A stretch of 64,000 nucleotides of DNA from Winogradskyella jejuensis (GTDB lineage: Bacteria; Bacteroidota; Bacteroidia; Flavobacteriales; Flavobacteriaceae): positions 62,001 through 126,000 of the forward strand of contig NZ_FQWS01000001.1 of assembly GCF_900129745.1 (NCBI RefSeq). The letters are read 5' to 3'. Numbering within the stretch: the first letter of the stretch is position 1; each line of letters starts with the position of its first letter. The notes beneath the pieces were generated by a model. That model did no database searches and was not told the origin of the DNA. It worked only from the letters and a program-made list of their open reading frames with translations. This document shows, piece after piece, positions 50,802 to 59,906 of this stretch. Made by a program: the position numbers and the translations under genes.

Positions 50802-51806
50802 AACTGCTTTGATAGGATAATGGTCAGAGAGTTTAACGTCGTAGTTTTTAAAACCATTGACGGTAAAAGCATCATCCACTAAGATAAAATCAATACGCAA
50901 GGGAATGATATTAAAATCGAATGTTTTTCCAAATCCATTACCGGCTACTTTAAAAGCGTCTTGAAAATCACCTTTAATTTTGTCGTAGATATAAGAATAA
51001 GCCGTATTATTAAAATCGCCTGTAATTATGGTTTTATAAGGACATTTATCTCTATGTTTTAAGACCAATTCAGCTTGAGTTTGTTGCATTTTAAACACCT
51101 CTCCTATTCTTTTGGTCAACTGCTCTGACCCTTCTTTTTGCAACTCACTGACTTTTGTACTCACCTTTGAAGATTGCAAATGCAAATTATAAATTCTTAC
51201 CGTGTCTTTCTGCTTGACGACATCTACAAAAATGGCATTATTAGAAGTATTCGGAAATGCTATACTGCCTGAGTTAACTATCGGGAATTTTGAAAAAATA
51301 GCTTGCCCACTTTTTACTTTGTCACCAAAAACGTATTCAAATTTTTCATAGCCTTCTAGGGTGAAATTCTCGCTCTTTCGGTATTCTTGGAAGCTGATGA
51401 TAGAAGGACTTTCAGATTTTACAAACTTCAGAATATCTGCTTCAACCGTTTTACTTGGCAACCAATTAAAGACGTTAAACAAACGCACGTTATAATTCAT
51501 TACTGAAAAATTAGAAGTGTCTTCAACGGTTTTAGACCCTGTAAATTTATATATTGATGTGATGTAGTTAAAACCAATAACCAAAACTACGAGCGATATC
51601 ATTAATTGTTTTTTGGCATTAAGCAACCAGTATAGAAAAAACAAAATATTGAGAACTATAAGAATAGGAACAGCTAAACTCAATACAGACAATAACGAAA
51701 AACTCTTTGGCGGAATGTAAGGCAATATGTAAGACACCAATAATAGAAAAGCCACCAACGAATTGACAAAAAATATGAGCTTATCTATAAATTTGAGTTT
51801 TTTCAT
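50793..51806 (-). CDS. Endonuclease/exonuclease/phosphatase-family membrane protein
   Basis: A 337-residue protein. Three membrane helices (about 10-85) precede an EEP domain with the motifs MNYNVRLFN, SFQEYRK (catalytic Glu), ITGDFNNTAY (the GDFN site) and a final KLSDHYPI (SDH site). All catalytic residues are present. The substrate may be a phosphodiester, phospholipid head group or DNA; not known. It is the last gene of the mutL-rhomboid operon. Confidence 0.9.
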   Translation of the reverse strand: MKKLKFIDKLIFFVNSLVAFLLLVSYILPYIPPKSFSLLSVLSLAVPILIVLNILFFLYWLLNAKKQLMISLVVLVIGFNYITSIYKFTGSKTVEDTSNFSVMNYNVRLFNVFNWLPSKTVEADILKFVKSESPSIISFQEYRKSENFTLEGYEKFEYVFGDKVKSGQAIFSKFPIVNSGSIAFPNTSNNAIFVDVVKQKDTVRIYNLHLQSSKVSTKVSELQKEGSEQLTKRIGEVFKMQQTQAELVLKHRDKCPYKTIITGDFNNTAYSYIYDKIKGDFQDAFKVAGNGFGKTFDFNIIPLRIDFILVDDAFTVNGFKNYDVKLSDHYPIKAVLK

Positions 51807-51813
51807 TAAGGAT

Positions 51814-52683
51814 TTATTTCCCTTGCCTAAATAAAAATTCTTTTTCTTCAGCAGTTAAACTTTCGTAACCGCTTTTACTTATTTTATCAAGAATACTATC
51901 TATTTTCTTTTGCTTATTTAACGTATCAGATTCCGTCTTGGTCTTTTGTCTAGGTTTTGATGTCTTCTTTTTTCGATGTACAGTTTTTAAATTAGACTTT
52001 GGTTTAAATAAACTTACAAACCTATCCATAAGTCGCTCAAAGCCTTTACCGATATCAGAACCATCCAATAATTTTTTAGCATAATAATAACCTAAAAGAT
52101 AACCCCCAATATGCGAAACGTAACCACCAGAATTTAAGCCTAATAACATTCTAAAAACATCTAAACCAACAAAAATGAGTGCTACATACTTCCACTTAAT
52201 GTTAAACAAGTTGAATGGTCTTATTTCTGACTCAGGCATATAAGTCGCAACAAAAACAAGGAGCGCTGCTACTCCAGCTGAGGCGCCTCGCAAAATACCA
52301 CCAGCACCAAAAAAGTCCGTGGGCCATAAATTGGCAATTGCCATAAATAGTAAACCTCCTACTATAATTCCTAGAAAGTAAACGTTGAGGACTAACTTAA
52401 TTCTAAAAAGATTGATTGCTACACGAGACAAATAAAATAGCATCAACATATTGAATACCAAATGCCACAAACCGGTGTGTACAAAACCATAGGTAATTAT
52501 AGACCAAGGTTGCCAAATAAAATCATCAAAGTTTGCTGGTAATACAAGATAAGCGAGAATATTACCTAACTTAAAAACACCCAATAACAGTAATGCTATG
52601 AAAACAAGTCCATTGATAACGATTATCTTCCCAAACGTATTGAGATTATTATATTTATATTTTAAGTCTTGAAACGTGCTCAT
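51814..52683 (-). CDS. Rhomboid-family intramembrane serine protease (second copy)
   Basis: A 289-residue rhomboid. The six-helix core has HLVFNML near helix 2, the serine site in RGASAGV and the histidine in SHIGGYLLG, so the catalytic dyad is intact. A 60-residue basic and then acidic tail follows (KKKTSKPRQKTKTESD). It cleaves membrane proteins within or near the bilayer. I chose the ATG at 52683 over a TTG at 52695, which would overlap the preceding gene. Confidence 0.9.
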   Translation of the reverse strand: MSTFQDLKYKYNNLNTFGKIIVINGLVFIALLLLGVFKLGNILAYLVLPANFDDFIWQPWSIITYGFVHTGLWHLVFNMLMLFYLSRVAINLFRIKLVLNVYFLGIIVGGLLFMAIANLWPTDFFGAGGILRGASAGVAALLVFVATYMPESEIRPFNLFNIKWKYVALIFVGLDVFRMLLGLNSGGYVSHIGGYLLGYYYAKKLLDGSDIGKGFERLMDRFVSLFKPKSNLKTVHRKKKTSKPRQKTKTESDTLNKQKKIDSILDKISKSGYESLTAEEKEFLFRQGK

Positions 52684-52685
52684 AG

Positions 52686-53438
52686 TTAATTCCAACGGTA
52701 TTTATCCATACTATTCTTTTTCCAATACCACATGATTAAGAATCCAATAACTGCTCCTCCAACATGTGCCATGTAAGCTGTATTACTTGGACTAAAGAAA
52801 GACTGACCTGTTACAGCAGAAATGACATCCAGTATAATTATACCAGGAATAAAATATTTGGCTTTAATAGGAACTGGGAAGAAAATAAGCATCAACTCAG
52901 CATTAGGATTCATCATACCAAAGGCTGCTAAAATTCCCATAATGCAACCTGAGGCTCCAACCATTGAAGCTGCCATACTTGGCGCTATGCTTCGTATTTG
53001 TACTACTTGCTCTTGTGTAAGGCTAGGTAAAATTCGATTAGTTTCAAACATTTGCTGAATAGCTTCTGGTGTAACTCCTGAAGCTATCAAATTGTTATAA
53101 TCCGGTAAGAAATTGAAATAATAATATCCTAACTGAAATAATACTGCACCTAATCCTGCAGAAAAATATATAAACAAAAATCGTTTTGTTCCTATTTGGC
53201 GTTCCACAGGTGTTCCAAACATCCAAAGGGCAAACATGTTAAATAATATATGTGTAGCATTACCATGCATAAACATATGCGTAACAATCTGCCATGGCTC
53301 AAAAGCTGGATTTTTAGGAAAGTAAAGTGCAAACCAATCGTAAAAGGTTTGTCCATTACCGATACTTACAGTACCAATAAACATGATTACGTTAATAATC
53401 AATAGGTGTTTTACAGCATCTGTTATACTTAATCTCAT
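52686..53438 (-). CDS. Rhomboid-family intramembrane serine protease (first copy)
   Basis: A 250-residue rhomboid with HILFNMFAL near helix 2, the serine in VGASGCIMG and the histidine in AHVGGAVIGF, so it should be active. The loop between helices is longer than in its neighbour. It begins six bases after mutL and is followed within two bases by the second rhomboid gene; both are one transcript. The pair may cleave each other or different substrates. Confidence 0.92.
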   Translation of the reverse strand: MRLSITDAVKHLLIINVIMFIGTVSIGNGQTFYDWFALYFPKNPAFEPWQIVTHMFMHGNATHILFNMFALWMFGTPVERQIGTKRFLFIYFSAGLGAVLFQLGYYYFNFLPDYNNLIASGVTPEAIQQMFETNRILPSLTQEQVVQIRSIAPSMAASMVGASGCIMGILAAFGMMNPNAELMLIFFPVPIKAKYFIPGIIILDVISAVTGQSFFSPSNTAYMAHVGGAVIGFLIMWYWKKNSMDKYRWN

Positions 53439-53444
53439 AATGGG

Positions 53445-55298
53445 TTACATAAATTTCTTTTCGATATCATCTACACCAAGTGTAATAAACGTGGTTTTGT
53501 TAGTGGGAGATACCGATGGTTCTTTACAAGCAAATAAACTGTTAAGAATATGCTCTTGTTCTTCAGCATTAAGTGTTTGTCCTGTTTTAATGGCTAAACT
53601 TTTGGCCATTGATTTTGCCAATAAATCTGAGGCGCTAAAATTTTGGTCTGGCACATCGTTTTCTACATCACTAATTAGTTGTTCAAATACAATAGACACT
53701 TCACTCTCTGGCACACCGACTGGCACACCTGTGATAATGACTTGGTCTTCTTTAACTTCGGAAAACTCAAAACCTGCAAATTCTAAATCAGGTTGTAATT
53801 GCTTTACTATCGTGGTATCTGATGTAGAAAAACTAATATTTAAAGGAAATAACAACTGTTGAGTTGTAGCTTCTTTAGACGTTAGTTGCTTCAACAAGTT
53901 CTCGTATAAAATACGTTGATGCGCACGATTTTGGTCTATAATAAGCATCCCAGACTTGATGGTACTCACAATATATTTTTGACGTAATTGATACGTCGTC
54001 TTTTCTTGAGTAACCTCATTAGATTTAAAAATCGACTCTGTTTTGGTATCACTTTCATAAGTGACCTCAGAAAAATCAATTGGTGATGCATTAGACTTTG
54101 ACTCCAATCCCACATACAAACTTTCCCAGTGGGCTTGGGTTTTTAACTGATTTCCTGTTCTAGAGTGTGTCTTAACTTGCTGAAAATCGTTCTTAAATGG
54201 GTTAAAAGACCTATCAACTGTAATCGTTGGTGTTTTCCCTGACTTGTCTTTGTAATCGTAAGGCGTATCTAGATTGGCATCACTTTCAAAATCTAAAACT
54301 GGTGCAATATTAAACTGTCCTAGACTGTGCTTAACAGACGATCTTAAAATAGCATAAAGCGTATGCTCATCATCAAACTTAATTTCTGTTTTCGTGGGAT
54401 GAATATTAATATCTATAGTTTTTGGGTCAACCGTTAGATTTAAAAAATAACTTGGATGATAACCGTCTTTGAGTAAACCTTCAAACGCTGCATTAATAGC
54501 ATGATTTAGATAAGGACTCTTTACAAAGCGGTCATTGACAAAGAAGAATTGCTCTGTTTTTGTTTTCTTAGAAAATTCGGGTTTCCCCACAAATCCTGAA
54601 ACCTTGAGCACTTCGGTGGTCTCTTCAACAGGGACTAACTTCTCATTAGTTTTAGTTCCAAAAATATTGACCACACGTTGACGGTAATTGCTAGAATTAA
54701 GACTGAATAGTTCACTTCCGTTATGAAACATCGAAAACCCAATGCTCGGGTGCGCTAATGCTACGCGATGAAACTCATCTGTAACATGACGAAGCTCAAC
54801 GGTATTCGATTTTAAAAAATTTCGCCTAGCAGGAATATTGAAAAACAAATTCTTTACAGCTACTGATGTACCCTTAGGAGTTACAACAACATCTTGTGAT
54901 TTTACAGTACTGCCTTCAATTACAATCTGAGTTCCTAATTCATCAGCTTCTTGCTTTGTTTTTAACTCTACGTGTGCAATGGCGGCAATACTCGCCAGTG
55001 CTTCGCCTCTAAAACCTTTAGTATTTAATTGAAATAAATCTTCCGCAGACCTAATCTTGGATGTAGCATGACGCTCAAAAGACAAACGTGCGTCGGTCAC
55101 ACTCATGCCTTTTCCATTATCTATAACTTGTACCAGAGTTTTGCCCGCTTCTTTGAGTATTAATTTTATTTCTGTGGCACCAGCATCAATGGCATTTTCT
55201 AATAATTCTTTAACAACAGAAGCTGGACGCTGAACGACCTCTCCTGCAGCTATTTGGTTAGCAACATGATCTGGTAATAGTTGAATGATGTCTGACAT
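53445..55298 (-). CDS. mutL: DNA mismatch repair protein MutL with altered endonuclease motif
   Basis: A 617-residue MutL. The ATPase part is complete (ENAIDAGAT near 36-44, DNGKGM and TKGFRGEALASIA). In the C-terminal domain the endonuclease motif DQHAxxExxxxE reads DQNRAHQRILYE (455-466), with Asn457 and Gln461 in place of metal-binding His and Glu. The late Cys motif is ACKEPSVSP near 590-598, unlike the usual CPHGRP. It should clamp and signal mismatches but may not nick. The start overlaps the upstream stop (TAATG). Confidence 0.95.
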   Translation of the reverse strand: MSDIIQLLPDHVANQIAAGEVVQRPASVVKELLENAIDAGATEIKLILKEAGKTLVQVIDNGKGMSVTDARLSFERHATSKIRSAEDLFQLNTKGFRGEALASIAAIAHVELKTKQEADELGTQIVIEGSTVKSQDVVVTPKGTSVAVKNLFFNIPARRNFLKSNTVELRHVTDEFHRVALAHPSIGFSMFHNGSELFSLNSSNYRQRVVNIFGTKTNEKLVPVEETTEVLKVSGFVGKPEFSKKTKTEQFFFVNDRFVKSPYLNHAINAAFEGLLKDGYHPSYFLNLTVDPKTIDINIHPTKTEIKFDDEHTLYAILRSSVKHSLGQFNIAPVLDFESDANLDTPYDYKDKSGKTPTITVDRSFNPFKNDFQQVKTHSRTGNQLKTQAHWESLYVGLESKSNASPIDFSEVTYESDTKTESIFKSNEVTQEKTTYQLRQKYIVSTIKSGMLIIDQNRAHQRILYENLLKQLTSKEATTQQLLFPLNISFSTSDTTIVKQLQPDLEFAGFEFSEVKEDQVIITGVPVGVPESEVSIVFEQLISDVENDVPDQNFSASDLLAKSMAKSLAIKTGQTLNAEEQEHILNSLFACKEPSVSPTNKTTFITLGVDDIEKKFM

Positions 55299-55576
55299 TA
55301 GCTCTTGAAGAAAATTGAGAGATCAAAATCAATAATAAAGAGAAAAACAAGTATAAGAACTCCAACAATAATAAAAACACGCCTATTTACAGCCTCGTCT
55401 CTATTTTTATAGTCTTCTATAGCATCGTTAAATTTTCCTTTTATTCCTCTTGAAGGATTTACAGTTTTTCGATACTCATCAAACTTGTGTTTTACCTCAT
55501 AAGGATTACCATCACCTTTGTAATAACGAGGCGTATAACTGTATCTTTTGTTCTTCTTAGTTTTGAATATTCCCAT
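55298..55576 (-). CDS. Small basic membrane protein (second paralogue)
   Basis: A 92-residue protein: a basic N-terminus with KKNKRYSYTPRYYKG, a charged linker and one C-terminal membrane helix (about 68-88). It shares the start pattern KKxKxYTPR with the neighbouring 71-residue protein and is its paralogue. Homologues next to ribH are sometimes labelled riboflavin synthase subunit beta, which I judge to be a position-based error, since no riboflavin domain is present. The function is unknown. Confidence 0.82.
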   Translation of the reverse strand: MGIFKTKKNKRYSYTPRYYKGDGNPYEVKHKFDEYRKTVNPSRGIKGKFNDAIEDYKNRDEAVNRRVFIIVGVLILVFLFIIDFDLSIFFKS

Positions 55577-55586
55577 AATCCTTTCC

Positions 55587-55802
55587 TTATTTCATATATC
55601 CATTGAGGATATACATGAGTATAATCACAGCTATTAACATAACAATCATAACAGGAAGCGTAGAAAAAACTCGACCTCTACGTTTCGAGCCTTGTCTTAC
55701 CTCGTCCCACTTTGACTCAAACTCATCTTTAGACTTGGTCTCTTCAGAATTTTGAAATCGAGGTGTGTAGTTAAATTTTTTGTTTTTTCGCTGCTTAAAC
55801 AA
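55587..55802 (-). CDS. Small basic membrane protein (first paralogue, TTG start)
   Basis: A 71-residue protein with KNKKFNYTPRF near residues 6-16, a charged middle and one C-terminal membrane helix (about 50-68). The start is TTG at 55800-55802; no ATG exists before the conserved YTPR motif. It precedes its 92-residue paralogue by ten bases. The gap back to ribH (144 bases) shows nothing else supported. Confidence 0.75.
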   Translation of the reverse strand: MFKQRKNKKFNYTPRFQNSEETKSKDEFESKWDEVRQGSKRRGRVFSTLPVMIVMLIAVIILMYILNGYMK

Positions 55803-55945
55803 TGTTAACTTAAGTTACTGTGATACCTTTCAAAAATACTTAATTTACAAGGAAACCACGTAGCACAACTCCTAAAAAATGTTAACAAAAAGCCTGCCAA
55901 AAGAAGAATTACTGCTAAAAGGACGGATTGTGAAAAGATATAATT

Positions 55946-56458
55946 CTAATACCCAATACTTATACCACGTCCTCGAGAGGTTTTACGCAGTTCTGCCATT
56001 TTTATTGCGGCAATAGCAGCTTCGGTACCTTTATTACCATGCTTACCACCTGACCGGTCTATAGATTGTTGCATATTATTATCTGTAAGTACACAGAAAA
56101 TAACAGGTATATCGCTAAGCACATTTAGGTCTTTAATGCCTTGTGTAACGCCATCACATACAAAATCGAAGTGTTTAGTTTCTCCTTGAATCACTGAACC
56201 TATAGCTATGACAACATCCACATTTTGCTCTTGCATTTTTTTGCAACCGTAAATAAGCTCATAACTTCCAGGGACATTCCAACGTGTTATATTTTTATCT
56301 AATACACCACAATCTTTAAGAGCCGCAATAGCACCATCGTAAAGACCTTCTGTAATGTTGTCATTCCATTCTGAAACAACAATCCCAAACCGAAAGTCTT
56401 TCGCGTTTGGGATTGTAGCTTTATCGTAGTTCGATAAATTTTTATTTTCGGTGGCCAT
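55946..56458 (-). CDS. ribH: 6,7-dimethyl-8-ribityllumazine synthase
   Basis: A 170-residue subunit of the riboflavin pathway that joins the ribityl pyrimidine with dihydroxybutanone phosphate. The family motifs are FGIVVSEWN, VPGSYELIYG, GSVIQGETKHFDFV (catalytic His) and HGNKGTEAA. The length is normal. It follows the TPR gene after three bases, on the same transcript. No FMN riboswitch fits in that gap. Confidence 0.96.
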   Translation of the reverse strand: MATENKNLSNYDKATIPNAKDFRFGIVVSEWNDNITEGLYDGAIAALKDCGVLDKNITRWNVPGSYELIYGCKKMQEQNVDVVIAIGSVIQGETKHFDFVCDGVTQGIKDLNVLSDIPVIFCVLTDNNMQQSIDRSGGKHGNKGTEAAIAAIKMAELRKTSRGRGISIGY

Positions 56459-56461
56459 ACT

Positions 56462-57226
56462 TTATAAGCTTGCTGATGCTTTTCCTATTAATACATCAAT
56501 ATCTTTTGCGTCGTCAGACTTAGGAAATTCTGTCTTAATACGGTTTAAATAATCTAATGCCTTTTGGTTGTTACCCAAATTCATCGCAACTATCGCTGCC
56601 TTTTTTAGATATAGTGGCGTAGTAAAGTCGTTCGCGTTAGTTTTGATGGCTTTTTCGTAATAGCTTAAACCGTCTTCTAACTGATTTAACTGAACAAAAG
56701 CATCTCCAATACCACCTTGAGAAATAGCAGATAACATTAAGTCATCACTAGAAAAATCTCCTAAATGCTTAATTGCCTCTTGGTATTTATTCATATTAAG
56801 GTAAGCCATACCTGCATAGTAATTAGCAAGGTTACCCGCAGGCGTACTTCCGTATTCCTTTATAATATCTAGCATACCATATTTTCCTTCACCACCTTCT
56901 AAAGATAATGTGAATAATGAATCTTTTTCAGTAGCATTAAGCGCTTCATCAAAATAACCTTGTGCAACAGTCATTTCATTCATAGCCTCTTGTGCATTAG
57001 GCTCTGCTATAAACTTGTTATAACCCATGATAGCTAAAACTACTAAAGCTACTACGCCAACCACTCCAAAAATATAGTTTTGGTTTTTTATAACCCACTC
57101 TTCCGTTTTCGATGCAGACTCGTCTAAGGTGTTAAATACCTCAGCTGTTGTCGATTCTTCTTCGATATGCTCTACCTTTTCTTTTTGAGTTTTTGGTTTA
57201 TAACCTCTTTTCTTATATGTTGCCAT
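56462..57226 (-). CDS. Membrane-anchored TPR protein (YfgM-like)
   Basis: A 254-residue protein with a basic start, one membrane helix near residues 43-60 and a periplasmic TPR domain (about 70-254; AGMAYLNMNKYQEAIKHL, then EDGLSYYEKAIKTNANDFTTPLY). The layout resembles YfgM, a partner of the Sec translocon and periplasmic chaperones; that is inference. I used the ATG at 57226 rather than 57250, since a TATTTTTG -7 element on the minus strand (57248-57255) sits between them. Confidence 0.85.
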   Translation of the reverse strand: MATYKKRGYKPKTQKEKVEHIEEESTTAEVFNTLDESASKTEEWVIKNQNYIFGVVGVVALVVLAIMGYNKFIAEPNAQEAMNEMTVAQGYFDEALNATEKDSLFTLSLEGGEGKYGMLDIIKEYGSTPAGNLANYYAGMAYLNMNKYQEAIKHLGDFSSDDLMLSAISQGGIGDAFVQLNQLEDGLSYYEKAIKTNANDFTTPLYLKKAAIVAMNLGNNQKALDYLNRIKTEFPKSDDAKDIDVLIGKASASL

Positions 57227-57363
57227 AATTTCTTTTTTGTGCGTTGGCAAAAATATAATTTTTATTGGTATATAAAAGCGTATTTATTTGTTATTTTTCA
57301 ATAATTTCGCTCTATAAAATTCCGACACAAAACCTATTAAACGCTACGATTACACTGCATTTT

Positions 57364-58443
57364 ATGTTTCTTAACAAACTCTCTTTAGTGAATTACAAGA
57401 ATTTTGAAAGTTCAACTTTTGAGTTTGATACTAAAATTAACTGTTTTGTAGGTGCTAATGGTATAGGAAAAACAAATGCTCTAGATGCCATTTACCATCT
57501 GGCTTTTGGAAAAAGCTATTTTAATCCTATTGCCACGCAAAACATAAAACATGGCGAAGAATTCTTTGTCGTTGATGGTCATTTTGAAAAGAAAGAACGT
57601 GACGAAAAAATTATTGTCTCTCTAAAAAAAGGGCAGAAAAAAGTTATAAAGCGTAACGGGAAAGCTTATGAAAAATTTAGTGAGCATATTGGTTTTGTCC
57701 CTTTAGTTATTATATCTCCTGCGGATAGAGATTTAATTAGCGAGGGCAGTGATGTACGCCGCAAGTTTATTGATAGCGTTATTTCGCAAAGTGACAAAAC
57801 ATATCTCACTGACCTCATTAATTACAATAAGGTACTATCGCAACGCAATGCTTTACTAAAGTATTTTGCAGCTAACAATACCTTTAATTCGGATACTTTA
57901 GAAGTTTATAATGAACAATTAAAAACTTTTGGCCAGCCTATTTTTGAAAAACGTGAAGCCTTTTTGGAAACGTTTATCCCCATTTTTAAAGACAGATATG
58001 CAACCATAAGTAATAGTAGTGAAGATGTTAACTTAACATACAAAAGCGATTTATTTGACAATGACTTAGCTACGCTTCTTGATGAGAGTCTTAATAAAGA
58101 CCGTGCCATACAATACACAAGCGTTGGCATACATAAAGATGATTTGCTATTTAAGATTGATGACTTTCAGATAAAGAAATTTGGCAGTCAGGGCCAACAA
58201 AAATCGTTTTTAATAGCATTAAAGCTAGCGCAATTCGATTTTATAAAACAACAAAGTGGTGTACCTCCCATTCTACTTTTAGATGATATTTTTGATAAGC
58301 TAGACGAAAATCGTGTAGCACAAATCATTAGCATGGTAGACAATGATAATTTTGGACAAATATTTATTAGCGACACCCATGCTGAACGTACAGAAAATGT
58401 AGTCAAGCAAATTCATCAATCGTATAAAATTTTTAAATTATGA
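57364..58443 (+). CDS. recF: DNA replication and repair protein RecF
   Basis: A 359-residue SMC-like ATPase that loads RecA at gaps. Walker [10 protein letters not shown] lies at 30-38, the signature [17 protein letters not shown] near 281-297, and Walker [15 protein letters not shown] near 307-320. The ATG at 57364 was chosen, since upstream codons in frame do not match the family. It is followed by a lipoprotein and the dciA-like gene. Confidence 0.95.
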   Translation: MFLNKLSLVNYKNFESSTFEFDTKINCFVGANGIGKTNALDAIYHLAFGKSYFNPIATQNIKHGEEFFVVDGHFEKKERDEKIIVSLKKGQKKVIKRNGKAYEKFSEHIGFVPLVIISPADRDLISEGSDVRRKFIDSVISQSDKTYLTDLINYNKVLSQRNALLKYFAANNTFNSDTLEVYNEQLKTFGQPIFEKREAFLETFIPIFKDRYATISNSSEDVNLTYKSDLFDNDLATLLDESLNKDRAIQYTSVGIHKDDLLFKIDDFQIKKFGSQGQQKSFLIALKLAQFDFIKQQSGVPPILLLDDIFDKLDENRVAQIISMVDNDNFGQIFISDTHAERTENVVKQIHQSYKIFKL

Positions 58444-58528
58444 AATGCCACAACAAAAAAATTGGATGCTCAATGAGATTATAATTTGGCATTCCATCTG
58501 ACAAATAAAAACAATTAAATACCAACAG

Positions 58529-58951
58529 ATGAAACGGTTTCTTACCATCATAGGACTCATATTATTGGTTTCATGTACTACAAATACTGAAAGCTACTTA
58601 GAACATGTTAATGGCTATTGGGAAATAGACCAAGTTATTTTTACTGACGGCACAAAAAAGGAATACAAATACAACGAAACTATAGACTACATCTCTATTA
58701 ATGATAGCTTGAAAGGTTTCCGTAAAAAACTAAAGCCTGGTTTTAATTCTAAATATATAACTTCAAAAGATGCTGAAGGTATTACTGTAAAAATTGAAAA
58801 CGACAGTTTAAATTTTTATTACAAAACACCTTATGCTAATTGGAAAGAAACGGTTTTAAGTGCTAACGAAAACCAAATGAAAGTTGTTAACGATAGAGAA
58901 ACCGTCTATATTTATAAACGCTATAAACCTTTAGAATTAGATTTGGAATAA
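58529..58951 (+). CDS. Lipoprotein of unknown function (lipocalin-like)
   Basis: A 140-residue lipoprotein with lipobox LVSC (Cys16). The body has a small beta-sheet pattern beginning NGYWEIDQVIFTDGTKKEY, similar in outline to lipocalin-like lipoproteins. It ends seven bases before the dciA-like gene, so they share a transcript. An envelope protein between recF and dciA is unusual. The gap before it (86 bases) has an AATGCCA/TGGCATT dyad at 58444 and 58487. Confidence 0.78.
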   Translation: MKRFLTIIGLILLVSCTTNTESYLEHVNGYWEIDQVIFTDGTKKEYKYNETIDYISINDSLKGFRKKLKPGFNSKYITSKDAEGITVKIENDSLNFYYKTPYANWKETVLSANENQMKVVNDRETVYIYKRYKPLELDLE

Positions 58952-58958
58952 TCAGAAC

Positions 58959-59255
58959 ATGGCAAAACGTAATAACGAAAATCAAAGCATAGAAGACGTA
59001 TTAAAAGAGTTTGTCTCCGCTAACAATCTACAAAGTGGATTAGATAAGGTTAATGTACGTGATGCTTGGGCAAACCTTATGGGTAACGGCGTAAACAATT
59101 ACACAACTGCCATTGAGCTTAAACATCAAACGCTATACGTACAACTAAGCTCAAGCGTTTTGAGAGAAGAATTAAGTTATGGAAAAGAAAAAATCATAGC
59201 CATGCTTAATGAAGCTATTGGTAATGAAGTCATCACCAAATTAGTTTTAAGGTAA
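58959..59255 (+). CDS. DciA/DUF721-like replicative helicase loader
   Basis: A 98-residue protein of the DUF721 family. The core NVRDAWANLMGNGVNNYTTAIELKHQTLYVQLSSSVLREEL has the DciA fold. DciA loads the replicative helicase in bacteria lacking DnaC. The gene often stands near recF, as here. It is a short version with no disordered tail. Confidence 0.88.
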   Translation: MAKRNNENQSIEDVLKEFVSANNLQSGLDKVNVRDAWANLMGNGVNNYTTAIELKHQTLYVQLSSSVLREELSYGKEKIIAMLNEAIGNEVITKLVLR

Positions 59256-59320
59256 CATTAAAGTTTCCTTAAACATAAAACTTATTATTCCTTCTGGTTT
59301 TATCTTTACATTGTAATATA

Positions 59321-59854
59321 ATGACTATGAGGTACGCCTTTCTATTTCTACTCGTAATTTCTTATCAAACTATGACCATATTCGATTTTAATTCTGAAAG
59401 TAATATCCAAAATTGGCGCATCGTTGATGATGTAGTTATGGGTGGACGCTCAAACGGAAATTTTAAAATTAACACCGATGGTCATGGGGAATTTTCTGGT
59501 TACGTATCATTAGAAAACAATGGTGGCTTTTCTTCGGTTCGGTATAATTTTGAAACCATTAATTCCTCAGGATACACATCATTTAAAATTCGTTTAAAAG
59601 GCGATGGAAAACCATTTCAATTCAGAGTTAAAAGTACAAGTAGTCAACGTTATTCATACATTTATGAATTTCAAACTTCTGGCGAATGGGAAACTATTTC
59701 GATTCCTTTCAACCAAATGTCACCCTCGTTCCGCGGCTATCAACTTAACCAACCAAATTTTAATGGCAAGCAGATGGGAGAAATCGCATTCCTTATCGGA
59801 AACAAAAAAGAGCAGGCTTTTAAACTATTGATTGATAAGATAGAATTAAAGTAA
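59321..59854 (+). CDS. CIA30-family protein
   Basis: A 177-residue protein of the CIA30 family (jelly-roll fold). FDFNSESNIQNWRIVDDVVMGGRSNG opens the domain and GEWETISIPFNQM follows near 124. The first 20 residues are hydrophobic and may be a signal peptide. In mitochondria CIA30 helps assemble complex I; bacterial members are secreted or envelope proteins of unknown role. A second Met two codons later (59327) is also possible. Confidence 0.85.
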   Translation: MTMRYAFLFLLVISYQTMTIFDFNSESNIQNWRIVDDVVMGGRSNGNFKINTDGHGEFSGYVSLENNGGFSSVRYNFETINSSGYTSFKIRLKGDGKPFQFRVKSTSSQRYSYIYEFQTSGEWETISIPFNQMSPSFRGYQLNQPNFNGKQMGEIAFLIGNKKEQAFKLLIDKIELK

Positions 59855-59906
59855 AATCCTCCCAAAAACTATTGTGTATTACAATCGGTCTTAGTACTTT
59901 AGTTAT

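Noticed and set aside
55879..56016. 45-codon plus-strand frame across the ribH end
   Set aside because: It runs antisense into ribH, has no recognisable domain, and its only support is an ATG.
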